A stretch of 64,000 bases of DNA from Apium graveolens. Taxonomy: Eukaryota; Streptophyta; Magnoliopsida; Apiales; Apiaceae. Positions 45,706 through 61,859 of this stretch are shown piece by piece (position 1 is the first letter of the stretch; each line of letters begins with the position of its first letter). Location: positions 313,054,565 through 313,118,564 of the forward strand of contig NC_133648.1 of assembly GCF_009905375.1 (NCBI RefSeq), given 5' to 3'. Below the pieces are notes generated by a model that was not told where the DNA came from, did not search any database, and saw only the letters and a program-made list of their open reading frames with translations. Position numbers and translations under genes: made by a program.

Positions 45706-45770
45706 ACCCAGGATTACAGAGGTGCCAACCTAAGAGAAACATATGCATAAAGAGGAGGTTTGGTGACAGA

Positions 45771-46295
45771 GTTTATTTTTTATGGCTTTGGTTTGAATTT
45801 TTTTAATAAATTTAATTAAGTCAAATTTTAAAAACATTTCCAACCTGGACGACCTATGAATATCCCTATATATAATTATGCAGTTGTAAATTAATCAATC
45901 AAACAATATATTATTGAAAATTTACGGTAGTTAACTTAGAAATTTTAGAATCAAGTTCTATATTGTACCTGGTTTTGTAAACGACAGGAGTTAGAGTTAA
46001 TCGATGTAAGTATAGTTCAAGGTTTGGTCAATTAATTAGAGATAAGTTGGAATAATTAATTAGACATTAACCAAATATTATTATAAATATGTTTGTTTAC
46101 TAATTCAGTTATACATATATATTCATCACATAGTAAAATATATTTTAAAATAGTATTTAGTTTTAAGAAAGATTTAAATCTCATTCATACAATTATATAT
46201 AATTATACATACCACAGAATTACATCACATATGCAATTATAGATTTTACTTACGAAAAAAGAGAGAGTAAGACAACCCTTAATCTTTACGGCTAA
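45771..46295. other. AT-rich intergenic DNA
   Basis: Nothing recognisable. It marks the change from the retrotransposon nest to the gene island. Confidence 0.6.
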
Positions 46296-46304
46296 TAGAT
46301 TTTA

Positions 46305-47363
46305 GGGAATTTGACAAATATATCAACTTTTGGAAATTTATTTGTAATTCTACTACCTTACTTAAAATCTTGCAAAATTACTATCTTTTTAAACATACAA
46401 ATAATTAAATTGCAAAAATACCATCTTCATCTTCCCATTCCTTTTTTTTAACTTCTCTGCCCGCCCCCTCTCTCTCTCACGGCCTCTCTCTCCTCCCCCT
46501 ATCTTTCTCGTTCTCCCTCTCTCACACTCCATCTCTTTCTCACTTCATAATCCCTGTTGATATTATATGAGATTTAATCTAGTTTTCATCTCTCTCTCTC
46601 CACACAACTCATCCAACTCCCCTTCCCCCAATTCATCCACCTCTTCCACCTCTTTTCGATTAGTTTTTGATATCGAATAATACATCGATTTCTCCGCAAC
46701 TATCCATTTCCCATGCGTTGTATTCCCACCCACATGTAAATACAGTTTCACAACATTTTCCCGCCTCTTTTCTAGGGTTTGCGATTCCTTGATTTTCAGC
46801 TTTTGTAACTTCATATCTATGTTTCCTAGGGTTTTGTTGCTGACGTCAGCGAAGGGCGTCGTGGTAATCATCATCGACAGTGGCGTCGGTTTGAGAGTCT
46901 GAATCGAATTCGTAGTCGGAGAGATCGAGACATTCGCGGCTTTGCGAACCGCCCATGGTTAATTGAAGAAAAATTTAAGGGCGTGTTTGGATGGAAAAAA
47001 GATGAAATTGATTGTTAGATTGAAATTTTTGACGAGTGGGTTTGATTGTTTTTAGTTGATTTTGGGGTTGTTTTTAGTTGATTTTCGGGTTGCTTTTGTG
47101 GTATTAGTATTGGTCCCGCAGGGGCATTCATTTTTCGCCATTTGCAACCACCTGGACAACTTATTTTGCAACTAAATGTAATTTTCAACACATTTTTTCA
47201 AATTTGCATTTGTGTTTGCATATATGGTTACTAGCAGTTGCAAATGCAACCTCCGTATTTTTGTAAATATTTTTTGAAAGATAGTATTTTTGTAATTTGT
47301 TTTAAAAAATGACAGAATTTTTACAAAAAATTTGTAAAATTTGGATATTTATGAAAAAAGCCC
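46305..47363. mobile_element. Mutator-like element (Pack-MULE type), 1059 bp
   Basis: A perfect 9-bp TSD, TAGATTTTA, flanks it (46296-46304 and 47364-47372), the duplication size typical of Mutator-like elements. The ends are imperfect long inverted repeats: the left reads GGGAATTTGACAAATATATC, and the right, reversed, reads GGGCTTTTTTCATAAATATC. No transposase is present. The interior is richer in C and T than the ends and contains gene-like DNA on the minus strand. Confidence 0.82.
46563..46956 (-). pseudogene. Captured 5' gene fragment resembling DEM/CYPRO4 (Vid27-related)
   Basis: On the minus strand ATG at 46956 opens MGGSQSRECLDLSDYEFDSD, an N-terminus fitting the N-myristoylation rule (Gly2, Ser6), and stops after 36 codons. 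In another frame (46874 to 46563) follow KLQKLKIKE and VVKLYLHVGGNTTHGKWIVA, then an acidic stretch. From memory this order (MG-S start, acidic linker, KLYLHxGGNTxxxKWxV) matches the N-terminus of plant DEM/CYPRO4 proteins of the Vid27-related family. One frame change separates the two parts. The rest of the gene is absent. It lies wholly inside the Mutator-like element, so it was probably captured by it. Not a functional gene. Confidence 0.6.
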
Positions 47364-47372
47364 TAGATTTTA

Positions 47373-49281
47373 TGATGAGAAGATGATAAGTTCATTGAAT
47401 CTGAAATTTTTTTAATTCCTTTCGTTTGTTATAAAAAAACAAGTTGCATGTGATTTAGTTGAAATTTTCAAAAAAGTTGATTTCGTTATTAACTTAATTA
47501 GCTCGGTTTTGATGTAAATTAAAGGATGTGAGTTCAATTATATGTTCAGGTTTGAATATTGGTATATGCATGTTTTGATTTTATTTTTAGAATTTTGTAT
47601 TCGAATTTATGTTTAATTGGATCGAGATATGGAGTTATTGAGTATGTTTAATTAGTTTATGATCGAGTACGAATGTGTATTAAATTAGAGAACTTTAAGA
47701 ATATATATTATATGATATTTTTGGTTCCAAACATATAATACATGACCAACTTTATAAATATACGATTATTTCAATAAAATCACACAAGTTTACTTACATG
47801 TTCTTATCAAAATAAAAAAAAAAGTATTTAAAGATTATTATAGAAAATTAAGATAAATTCAAAATATTTTTTTTACCATTTCTTAGTTAGAAAAATATTT
47901 TGATATATATAAAAGTTCATAAAATAATTATTTAAAGTATATAAACTGACATGTGTCAGAAAAATTATTTTAGTATATAAATAAATCCGTACCTCGCACG
48001 GGTTTTTACGCGAGTTAGTATATTGTTTTTAATCATAAAATTTATTAAAAATACGATATTATTATTTTTTAATTATTTCTCGAATACCGCGGGAATTCCC
48101 GTTCGGGCGGGGAGCTGAGAGGAAAAAAAATCCTCGTTTAGGGTTTGAGGGCGGTGATTGCATTTCTCGACCCCGAAATAACCCGATGCATATCCTCTCA
48201 AAATTGACCAAGTGAGCGAGAATCGAACTCTACTAAAAAAATAAACTCTTAGACACTTTAAATTATCTAATCCGACTTTAACGATATGTATGAAAAAAGT
48301 AAGATAATTTAGTGATTAACTTCGTGTCATCACATTTTCATTTATTTAAATTTACGAGATGTAATCAAATTTATAAAAATATATTATTCATTATTATGTA
48401 ATTGCTATGCAAATATAAAATAAAATTAAAATATCAATTATAGTATTCAAAAATTATTTTTTTACACGCATAAATTCATTTGAGATAAATTTCGATATAT
48501 ATCGCACGAATTTTACCGCTACTTGTAAGCTTAACATGTAAAATATGAAATACCGAAGACAAGATACTTGTAAATGGGCCTACTCCGTGACTAATGAACG
48601 CCTGAGACAATAATCCCATAACAATCTACTCTGATAACGATCTGCTGTTTAGACGAAGACCGAATTTTAATTTGAATTATTTAAATGTGTTCGTACACTA
48701 AAATATGATAAATATAATGTCACGTAATTTGAGAAAAATGTTATTTGATATGATATTTTTATTTTATTTATAATGAACTATAATAACGGAATATATATAT
48801 AATTTAGTTTAACAGTTATTTTCTTGTTTTAGCTCTAGTGGTATAAAACAACTAAAATATTAAATTATTAAACTATTAGATATAATCTAGCTATCCTCCT
48901 AAATTACGACCATAGCTCATTCCTAATTAACTTATTTTTTTTATTATAAATCTATAACTATTTAATTATCTAAATTTATTATTTATCATTTAATTAAATA
49001 AATAAAAATTTAAAATATTTATATATTAATGAGAACTCGTGCATCACAGGTAGAGACTGATGTATTTTCTTGAAACAAACCCAACCCAACTTACTAGGCT
49101 TTGCTCTCAATGCATACATTCATTTACAAGAACTTTTGATTTGTTTTTTTTTATTACATGTATGCTTTAACTTTATTTTCATAATTAGAACAAATGTAAA
49201 ATTGTGACCAAAATTTTGTAAATTTTAGTGAAATTTTACTTTAAAGAGCGTTTAAATTGAGCCTAAAGAGGTATAATTTAG
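47373..49281. other. AT-rich intergenic DNA with unassigned repeats
   Basis: No gene. A GC-rich patch at 48080-48200 (CCGCGGGAATTCCCGTTCGG and following) looks like a fragment of an unidentified repeat. Three diverged copies of a word like CTCGCACGGGTTTTTACGCG lie near 47985, 48500 and 49030, possibly decayed transposon ends. Confidence 0.45.
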
Positions 49282-49417
49282 CTGATTTAATTTTATTTTA
49301 TTTTTTAAAACAAAGACTTCGTTAATCTAGTTGAATAATCGTACAAGAGATGCTCCAACACACAGGGAGGAGGAGAATAAAAATAATTCATTGTTCCTAG
49401 CATACAAGGAATCCTAG

Positions 49418-52400
49418 CTATACTATCCTAGCTATTCCTTGTCGGCGAACATGTTGAACTTTAAAATCACTACGTTGACGTAGAATGGACCTACAATCCT
49501 CAAATATAGTTCCAACCTCAGACACAAACGTAGTATTGTTGAGCAGAGCATTCATCACAACCAACGAGTCACTTTCAACAATCACCTGTCTTAGCCCCAA
49601 TCTCATTACCCAGCACAGTGCTTCATATACTCCCACAGCTTCTGCCTCCAACACCGACACTTCCTTTCTAAAGCTTGTTTGCAGACCTTCTATAAACTCA
49701 CCGTTTGGGTTCCTAATAACCATACCAACCTTAAATTCAGAAGCACCCACCTGGATAGATGCATCTGTATTCACCTTATACCACCCCAGTAACGGAGGTT
49801 GTCATTTGATCACAACCTTATCACCCACCTTACCACCCCCCATCACACTATTCTGGGCCTTCTCCTGAGCTGCCTGCCATTCTGAAATCATCTTCGAGCC
49901 TATTTCTACAGCAATTAGAGGAGGCACCACCTTATTCTCCCATACTCTTCTGTTTCTCGCCCACCAAATCCCCCACATTACCTTTATCAACTTCACCAAA
50001 CTCTCCTCCGATTCAGACCCCATCCTCTCCAACACCCATGTTGATAAAATTTCCACCTCAGAAACATCAATAAAACTCTCCAGGCATCCCCAACATGATT
50101 TAGCATATTGACATTCCAGAAATAGGTGGCGTACATGCTCTATGTCCACGTTACACATAGGGCAGAGAATAGTGGTGTGAACACCCCTGCTACGAAGAAG
50201 GTTTCTGATAGGTATGTTGTTCCTGCAAACACGCCACAAAAAATATCGCATTTTGTGAGGAATTGGCAATTTCCATAGTCTCTTCCAACCTCTTGCCTCA
50301 GTTTCTGATTCCTGCTCAAAATGTCTCCCATACCAGTAATGATACCCTGACTTCGTTGTGTAGATCCCATTCACTGTGTTCATCCATGTTGCCCTGTCTT
50401 TAGCTTGATTCTGTGGGACTCTTATATTGAGAATGCAGTTAACATCAACTTCATGAAAGGATCGTTGTACTTTTGCCTCGTCCCATTGCTTGATGTTCGG
50501 ACGGATGTACTCCTTCACCTTATCAAATCTATTGTTGCTCACATACTGTTCTTCAACACGAAGAGTCGCTTTCCCTTTCATCCATTGATCAGAGAACACA
50601 TTTATACTTGCTCCATCTCCCAAAATCCATCTATACCCTTTACTCAACTCATCCCTCGCTTCACATATACCTGACCAAATAAAGCTCGCGTCTTGGCCAC
50701 GTTGAGCTTGAAGCACATGATTATTCGGGTAATAAGGAGCTTTAAAAATCCTAGCTACCAGTGATTCTGGTTTGTGTAAGAAATTCCATACATGCTTTCC
50801 CAATAACGCCAGGTTAAATCCATACAGGCTTCTGAATCCCAACCCTCCCTTGTCTTTAGAAGAACACATTTTATCCCAAGCATGCCAGCGAATGCCCCTG
50901 CTTCCAGTCGAGCCTGACTTCCCCCAATAACCATTCATGATTCTTTCAATCTCCTGTGAAAGAGACTTAGGAATTAGAAAGCATGACATACAGTACGAGG
51001 GGATTGTTTGAGCTATATTTCGAACCATAATCGCCTTTCCAGCCCTTGACAGATTGCTATTAGTCCACCCTTGGACACGCTTCCATACTCTCTCATTTAC
51101 AAAGTTGAATACCTTCTTCCTCGATCTCCCAATAAGTGATGGCAATCCCAGATACAAACTATCTTTTAATTCATTTTGAACTCCCAGAATTTCAGAAATC
51201 TCCACTTGTTTGTCCCTTCTGACATTAGAACTAAAGAAGATCCCCGACTTGTTATAGTTAATCGCTTGCCCAGATTGCGTCTCATAATCTCTTAAAATGT
51301 TCTTCACTCTCTGTGATTCCTCCTTACTAGCTTTAAAAAATAAAAAACTGTCGTCCGCGAATAACAGGTGAGTCACTTCCGGAGCAGAAGCACTAATACA
51401 ACAGCCATGCAGCTCACCATTTAGAGCTGAGAGATTTAGAGAATATGATAACCCTTCAACACACAGCAAGAACAAGTAGGGAGAGAGCGGGTCTCCCTGC
51501 CTAAGACCACGGCTCGGATATATGGGTCCAACCAACGAACCATTCACACAGACCATATACTTCACTGTTTTGACACATAACTCCATCTATTTCACCCATT
51601 TCTCACAAAAACCCATCGTTCTCATTCTCTGCCATAGATACTTCCAGCATACACGATCGTACGCTTTGCTGATGTCAAGCTTCAATGCTACCTCACCATC
51701 TTGACAGCCTTTCTTTTTCTTCATAAAATGAATCATCTCAAAAGCTATCAAAACATTATCAGTAATGCTCCTGCCTGGTACAAATGCGGACTGATTTTCC
51801 GAAATAGCAAAAGGAAGAACAACTTTTAACCTATTTGCTAGCACCTTCGCCAATATCTTATATAGTACATTGCACAGGGCTATTGGCCTTACATCTGAAA
51901 GCTTCTCCACCTTTTCTTTTTTAGGAATCAGCACAAAATTCGTGTTATTTAACTCTGTAGGAAAAGCATTCTCGTTGAGCCAGGTTTTGCAGCAGATATA
52001 GACCTCCTTCCCAATTTCATCCCAAAAGTGTTGAAAAAATGCTGGACTAAAGCCGTCTGGCCCTGCCGCTTTTTCTGGATGCATCTGTTTTAAAGCAATC
52101 GTGAACTCCTCGAAAGATATCTCTGCACACAGTACTTGATTCCGCTGCATTGTAATCACAGGTTGCTCTACACTTCCCAAAGGGACAGATCTGTTGCCTC
52201 CCTCTGTAAACACACTTCGAAAATACTCCTTCGCCATCACACCCATCTGATCCAAGTCATCAATTTTCTCATCGTTCTCATTGATTAAATAAGCAATGTT
52301 ATTAACCTTCTTCCATTTTGTGGCTTGAGCATGAAAAAATTTCGTGTTTGAGTCCCCCTCTTTTAACCAGAAAAGCTTCGCCCTCTGTTTCCAATAAACC

Positions 52401-53404
52401 TCCTCGTGCATCAGTAGCTCGTTCAATTTCTCCCTTTCCTCAAAATAAAGCTTGATCCCTTCTTCGTCTTCTCGATGCAGAAACTTTGATACCTCCTCCT
52501 TCTGCATATGTATCTTATCCCGGAATTTGTGAAAGAAATGTCTACCCCACTTAGACATATGAGAAGACATGGACAACAGCTTAGGAAGAATGTTCATAGT
52601 TGACAATGATCTCCAAACCTGCACCATCCCCTTCTTGAACGTTGGTTCTTTTAACCAAGAATTCTCAAACCTAAACCTGAACTGCTTTCTTGACACTGTT
52701 GTATCAAATAATGATAACTGGATTGGATCATGGTCCGAACACGTAGTATGAATTACTTTCAGAGTGCATAAAGGGAATTTATGCCACCACTCATTGACAG
52801 CGAACGCCCTATCCAATCTTTCTCTAACCCAGGTTGGTTTTCCTTTGCCTTTTTCCCACGTAAATTCGCCCCCTACTAGGTCCAGCTCCACCAGATTACA
52901 ATCTTCAACTGCTAATCGAAACCCTTCCAGACAAGCTTGTGGATGAGGGTGCACCCCCTTCTTATCAGTAGCATACAAGAGATCGTTAAAGTCACCAAAC
53001 ACACACCACGACATTGTATCCTTCGCTGCTAGCTGACGTAACAGATCCCATGACTCTTGTCGCTTATTTCTCTCAGGCATACCATAGAAACACGATAGTC
53101 TCCACGTTTGAACACTCTTCTCAGAAAAAATAACGTCAATATGATTATTTGACGCATCCTGAACCTCACACTCCAAATTTGATTTCCACATTATTGCAAG
53201 CCCACCCCCTTTACCAACTCTGTTTACTGCAAAACACTTGGCAAAACCATACTTAACACGAATCTCCTCTATTTTACTACTATCAACCTTCGTTTCAGTT
53301 TAAAACAAAAAAAAAAGCAGGTTTAAGAGACGTAATAACATCCCCAAGAATCCGAACTGTGCGAGGGTTCCCAACCCCCGACAGTTCCAACTTAAAAGAT
53401 TCAT
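49418..53404 (-). pseudogene. LINE ORF2: endonuclease, reverse transcriptase, RNase H-like
   Basis: Starts MNLLSWNCRGLG at 53404. Two compensating 1-base indels disturb the first 70 codons, after which one frame runs to 49418. Apurinic-type endonuclease: CFYGMPERN, GDFNDLL, CSDHDPI. Reverse transcriptase: RPIALCNVLYKILAKVLANRL, SAFVPGRSI, RQGDPLSPYLF and the active site FADD at 51361-51350. A zinc-binding region follows (CPMCNVDIEHVRHLFLEC), then an RNase H-like domain (NTDAS, AEAVGVYEAL, VESDSLVV). In-frame stops: 51589-51587 (TAG) and 49804-49802 (TGA, probably Trp). The C-terminus after VRRQ is altered. Two stops make it inactive, but it is otherwise complete. Confidence 0.9.
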
Positions 53405-54608
53405 AATGGATGGCTAGCTTGCTGAGCAAGCGTAGCCAAAACAGTTTGAGTTGATGTTGAGCAATCCATTCCAGAAAGATCAGCTTCATTAGATGTTTTT
53501 GTTTTAATCACCACTTCTGAATTCACCAAAACGTCATTTGTATCCATTGTTATACCAGGCCCACTTCTACTTCTTTTTCTACTATCCAGTTCCAGGCCCT
53601 CTATTTCCTCCTCCTCAGGCCCATTAAGTCTAATACTAAGTTGACCCGACTTTTTTAAAATTGTCCCGCCTCTCTCTCCCATGTAATCAGCAGAGTAATT
53701 TTTATTTCCAACTACCAGCCGAGAATCTTGCATGACAGCTACCCTCTTTCCCTTATCTCCAAAATTCCCTCCCGTGTAATCCGGTTCGTTAGCGTTCCGC
53801 CCAATCTTCGCCTCCCATTCAGCGTCGTTCTCATCCCTCAGCCATTTGCTCCGGCTCTGGTTTGCTATCCTCCTCGGCAGGGCTCGCAGCCACCCACCCC
53901 ATTCTTTCAAGCTTTCTTCACCTCTGTTATCAAGATTTCGTCTGCAAAAGCGTTCTGTATGTGTCACCTGCCCATAAGCAAAACAGAAGTCCCCCAAACG
54001 CTCATATTTGCAAGACACCACGAACTCCGTACCATTCTTCCTTTTAATCTTCTTTCTCCTTTTCAATGGCTTACGTACATCCAACTTGATCTTTACTCTC
54101 ATGTATTCGACCCATATGCTAGCATTATTCTTCCCGTCATACATTACAAACTCTCCAAAAAAGTCTCCCAACTGTTTACCTACAGCTTCTGGCATAAAAC
54201 CCTTAGATAAATCATGAATTTGAATCCATATCTCCAACGACCAAAGGGGAACATTTAATGGCTCTTCTCTTGCAGGTATTTTGCTGACCACCAACATTGC
54301 ATTGTCGAAGGACAATGGACCCCCATTACACACCCACAGTAGGTCCTCACGATGATAAAACTGGAAAAGAAATATACCCGGATCTATCTCCTTAATATTG
54401 ACCCCATCATTGGCTTCCATATGTCTGCCAATTTTGTTGTCATCGCCCTAGTATTTATGTTCTTCTCCGTTAGAAAGCGCCCAACAAGGCATAACTCATA
54501 GCGATTGACCTGTTCTTCCACCCCCTCCTCGAAGGTAAAATCTTCATTTTCTTCCTCCTCGATTTTCAAATCTGCTAGCTGATCATCTAGATTTTTGTAG
54601 CGTGCCAT
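53401..54608 (-). pseudogene. LINE ORF1, DUF4283-type RNA-binding protein
   Basis: ATG at 54608. Acidic N-terminus (LKIEEEENEDFTFEEGVEE), then a DUF4283-like domain (CLVGRFLTEKNIN; FLFQFYHREDLLWVCNGGPLSF; LNVPLWSLEIWIQIHDL) and a CCHC knuckle with its second Cys replaced by Tyr (DFCFAYGQVTHTERFC, near 53960). One base is missing from a G run near 54398, shifting the frame (the second part is open from 54420). The C-terminal part is low-complexity and basic. In plant L1s this protein binds element RNA. Its TGA stop (53403-53401) overlaps the ORF2 ATG (53404-53402). Confidence 0.88.
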
Positions 54609-54718
54609 TTCGACCCTCTCACAACCCTACCTTGTAGTTTGAAGAGAAAACAAAACTCCCACTAGATGGAGAGAAAACTAATATTGCTGAGATATACTTT
54701 ATCTGATTTAATTTATTT

Positions 54719-55272
54719 AGAATGATTTTTAATCTTCAATTGTATTGATATTTTCTTTGTTAATAATAACAAAAAAAAAAAATCTTTTGCTGCTACCTAA
54801 TGTAATGCTAAAAACATCAGCATTATAAAATATTGTTACAAACTGAAATGGCGGGGTGATACTATTCATTATATTTGGCCAATAAAAATCTGAAACGTGT
54901 TATTTTATAACTATTTTTAAAACTAATTTTAGACCCGGGTGAAATCATTGTTCAAATGCTACATCTACCCGCGCAAACATTGGCCTATAGCTCGCACATT
55001 ATTCCATCGCTAAAAAGTAAGCATTTGGTATCCAATTGAATGGACTCTATTTATGTAGTATTTTCTATGCAAATTTCATTCTAAAATCATTTTGTTTCAA
55101 CTCTCATTCACATACTTTGTTATAAATGCACCAATGACGATAGAAGAAAATTTCGCAAATGGAAGTGTGTCAAATACAAGACATAATATGAGAAACCAAA
55201 AAAAAAAGTTGCATGTCAAAGTTGGAATATATAATAACACCAGTAACCATTGCTCTGGTTATCTTGGACTCT
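54719..55272. other. 3' flank and 3' UTR of the lysyl-tRNA synthetase gene
   Basis: AT-rich. The 3' UTR must lie in its upper part (toward 55272). The polyadenylation site cannot be fixed by eye. No other gene is seen. Confidence 0.6.
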
Positions 55273-59589
<4,317 letters not shown>

Positions 59590-60355
59590 ATTTATCAATG
59601 GGAGTAAAGCAAGTAGTGGACAAACCTACACGAGAAACAATATAAGAACATTGCTATAAGAAAAAATCGAATCACTAAACTCAAACACATGATATAACAG
59701 AACCAATTTCTATATACTCTCCCTATTTCAAAAGAAAATATCTAAATGAATTTTTACTTCATAAAGCATAAGAAGTTCATTAACGGGAAATAATATCCTC
59801 TAGCACTTCGTTATTATAAAATTAAAATCTAAACAATGTAAGACACGGAAAACTACATCATACAAACCAGGCATTATTGAAAATTACATCAATCCTCTAC
59901 CAAATAATGTTCAGTGTTCAAAAGTGGAGCTATTTGACTCGTTAATTACGAAACTCACCATCCGCTAGACTGAGTTCAATTATTCATCAAAACAATAACG
60001 GAGTAAATTATTCATCCAAACAATAAAATATATATAAATCATTATTAATTTTTTAATTCCTGTAGTTCAAATATAAACTAAAGCTCAAACTTAAAATTAA
60101 AACAACAAAACGCTCTAGTGACTTAAAACCCTAGGGCGGAAGCATAACATCATTCATTCAACTACGAAACATGTACAAGTGAATTGCAAATATTCACCAA
60201 CAAATCGACTTTAAAATCACACACACATACAGAGGTAATGAATATGAGAGAGAGAGAGGAGGGAGAGACGGAGAGAGAGAGAGAGAGAGAGGCATACGGA
60301 GAGAGAGTGTGTTCGGCGTCGAGTTCTCTATCTGCGGTTGCTGCGGCTGAGTAGA
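59590..60355 (-). other. 5' UTR and leader intron of the lysyl-tRNA synthetase gene
   Basis: A donor at 60297-60296 (CTCTCC/GTATGC) and an acceptor at 59627-59626 (TGTAG/GTTTG) frame a leader intron of 672 bases. Non-coding exon 1 is about 60298-60355, and the rest of the 5' UTR is 59590-59625. The leader intron holds a CT-rich (GA on the plus strand) repeat just inside the donor and an AAACCCTAG telo-box-like word (plus strand) at about 60126. Such introns often raise expression of plant housekeeping genes. Confidence 0.7.
60245..60292. repeat. (GA)n microsatellite at the start of the leader intron
   Basis: About 48 bases of nearly pure GA (CT on the gene strand), ending four bases before the splice donor. 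Confidence 0.9.
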
Positions 60356-60378
60356 GACGATGAGAAGCCTTTTAGGGG

Positions 60379-60417
60379 TTTTTATAGGATTTAATTTAAT
60401 GGGCTTGGGTTATATAG
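60379..60417 (-). promoter_or_regulatory. Core promoter of the lysyl-tRNA synthetase gene
   Basis: On the minus strand, TATAAAAA (60386-60379) lies about 30 bases before the expected exon 1. AGCCCA (60405-60400), the site II type element of translation genes, is just upstream, and a second TATA-like CTATATAACC spans 60417-60408. Start site inferred. Confidence 0.5.
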
Positions 60418-61859
60418 GGTCCGTTTTCTCTGTCAAAAATAATACTATTGCTAGTTGCCTTAGTTACCTGGTTGCCTAAATTACATGGTTTTTCTATCTT
60501 TTTATATCATTGTTATTATTTAAATCAATTAATTAGCAACATAAATATAAAATTACTTCTTTCTTGGACAACAAGTATTTTTTTTTCTTTTGAAAGACTT
60601 GGACGACAAGTATAAACGAGAAAGAGTCTTTGAATTTGATAGAAACTATATAAAAAGGAGTAACGTTAAATATTGCGAATCTATTTTTAATATATTTTCG
60701 CAATATGTCACACGTCATTTATAAGTTTTTAATTTGTTAATATGTACAAAGGTTCCTATCTCGTTATCACGGAAATTTACGTGATTATTTTAAAACATGT
60801 TTGAAAAATTTAGCATTTCTCTTAAAAACCTTTGTTTAAAAGTTGTATATATTGAGGGATGGGGAGTTGATACGTATTTTAACGCTCCTTTATAATATTA
60901 TTATATAAATTATTTTAATTTATTTTTTTTTAATAAAAATTTGATGTTTGAAGTTTAATATAGAAAAAGAAAACTAACTCTATAACTCGTGTAATGTACG
61001 AACATACTCTATATTTCGTGAATTAAATTTTATTTTTCAACCGTAATTATTAAACGTATATTTATATTATTGTCTAATGGATAAATGATATATTTATTTG
61101 TGTATATGAACATGAGAATTAGAGGTGTGGTTGCAATGTAGAATTAGGACTATTTGTTTTGAGTGCAATTATTTACGATATATGTATGTCGTTACCCGGT
61201 GGATTGATGACATATTTTTTGTGTATATGACTTATTTTTGGGGTGTCGTGATATTTTGGTTGAACATGTTCTTGGAAATTTGACATTAAGCTGAAACAAT
61301 ATAGGTCGAAAGTGGTATTTCTTGTTATCCACTGCTAATGACGACCCATGAGGGTTGTTGTGAAAATGGTTGCGGTATTTATTGTTGTCCACTGCTAAGG
61401 GTGATCCATAGGGTTGTTGTAAAAGTGTTTGGGTTTGTTTGAGATACTGTACACTATAGTAGATTACACTTATAATTTTATTTTTTATTTTTATTTAAAT
61501 ATTTAGTATTGACCTTAGTAACTTTTCACATCCCTCATTCAATATTAACAAATATATAGTTTTGAACATGATAGGCTCCTTCTGGTTTCATTTGAATTTG
61601 ATACAAAAATATTACTAAGATTATTTGCTTAAATCGATACCATTCTTTCAAGTTGTGACGTGTAAGACCGAATTCAAACACCAATATAAACCAACATGAT
61701 CATATGTTTAATTAAGGCTATAAGTCAAAAATTATAAGTGTGTCTGTGTTCATTTTCTACCATACATTTTAAAAAAATAAGACTTGAGAAATAAAATAGT
61801 ACATAACTCATCATGGACGATAGAGAAAAATAATAACAAGGTGTCTTGGAGGTTGATTA
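60418..61859. other. Intergenic DNA upstream of lysyl-tRNA synthetase
   Basis: AT-rich with no gene. Contains the 60-bp duplication at 61314-61433, annotated separately. Confidence 0.6.
61314..61433. repeat. Two tandem 60-bp units
   Basis: Units 61314-61373 and 61374-61433 share GGTATTT, CCACTGCTAA, GATCC/GACCC and GGGTTGTTG in order, with perhaps 20 percent divergence. Confidence 0.7.

Larger units (their letters stand above)
40729..45770 (+). mobile_element. Sirevirus-like Ty1/copia element F (outermost, 3' truncated)
   Basis: The gag end, a pol with frameshifts, a spacer rich in CGATAAGTC palindromes and the N-terminal part of a post-pol ORF. Its sequence starts at the right TSD (ACAAG) of element D, so D inserted into its gag. 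No polypurine tract or LTR is seen after the post-pol ORF: homology fades near 45770. The 5' part would lie left of the window. Confidence 0.8.
49294..54702 (-). mobile_element. Full-length L1-type LINE retrotransposon
   Basis: Two ORFs in L1 order on the minus strand, a T-rich tract at the low-coordinate end (the poly(A) tail in the sense strand, about 49294-49306), and a 12-bp TSD, CTGATTTAATTT, at 49282-49293 and 54703-54714. About 5.4 kb, the size of a complete plant L1. It lies just downstream of the lysyl-tRNA synthetase gene, on the same strand. Few stops and frameshifts, so fairly recent. Confidence 0.88.

Noticed and set aside
47985..48040. Possible Helitron 3' end (hairpin-like CCGTACCTCGCACGG then GTTAGT)
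   Set aside because: Weak hairpin, no proper CTAGT end and no matching 5' TC end found.
48080..48200. GC-rich patch as a promoter or CpG island
   Set aside because: No gene follows on either strand; more like a repeat fragment.
49418..49774. Separate RNase H host gene
   Set aside because: It is in the same frame as LINE ORF2 after a single TGA, so it is the C-terminal domain of ORF2.
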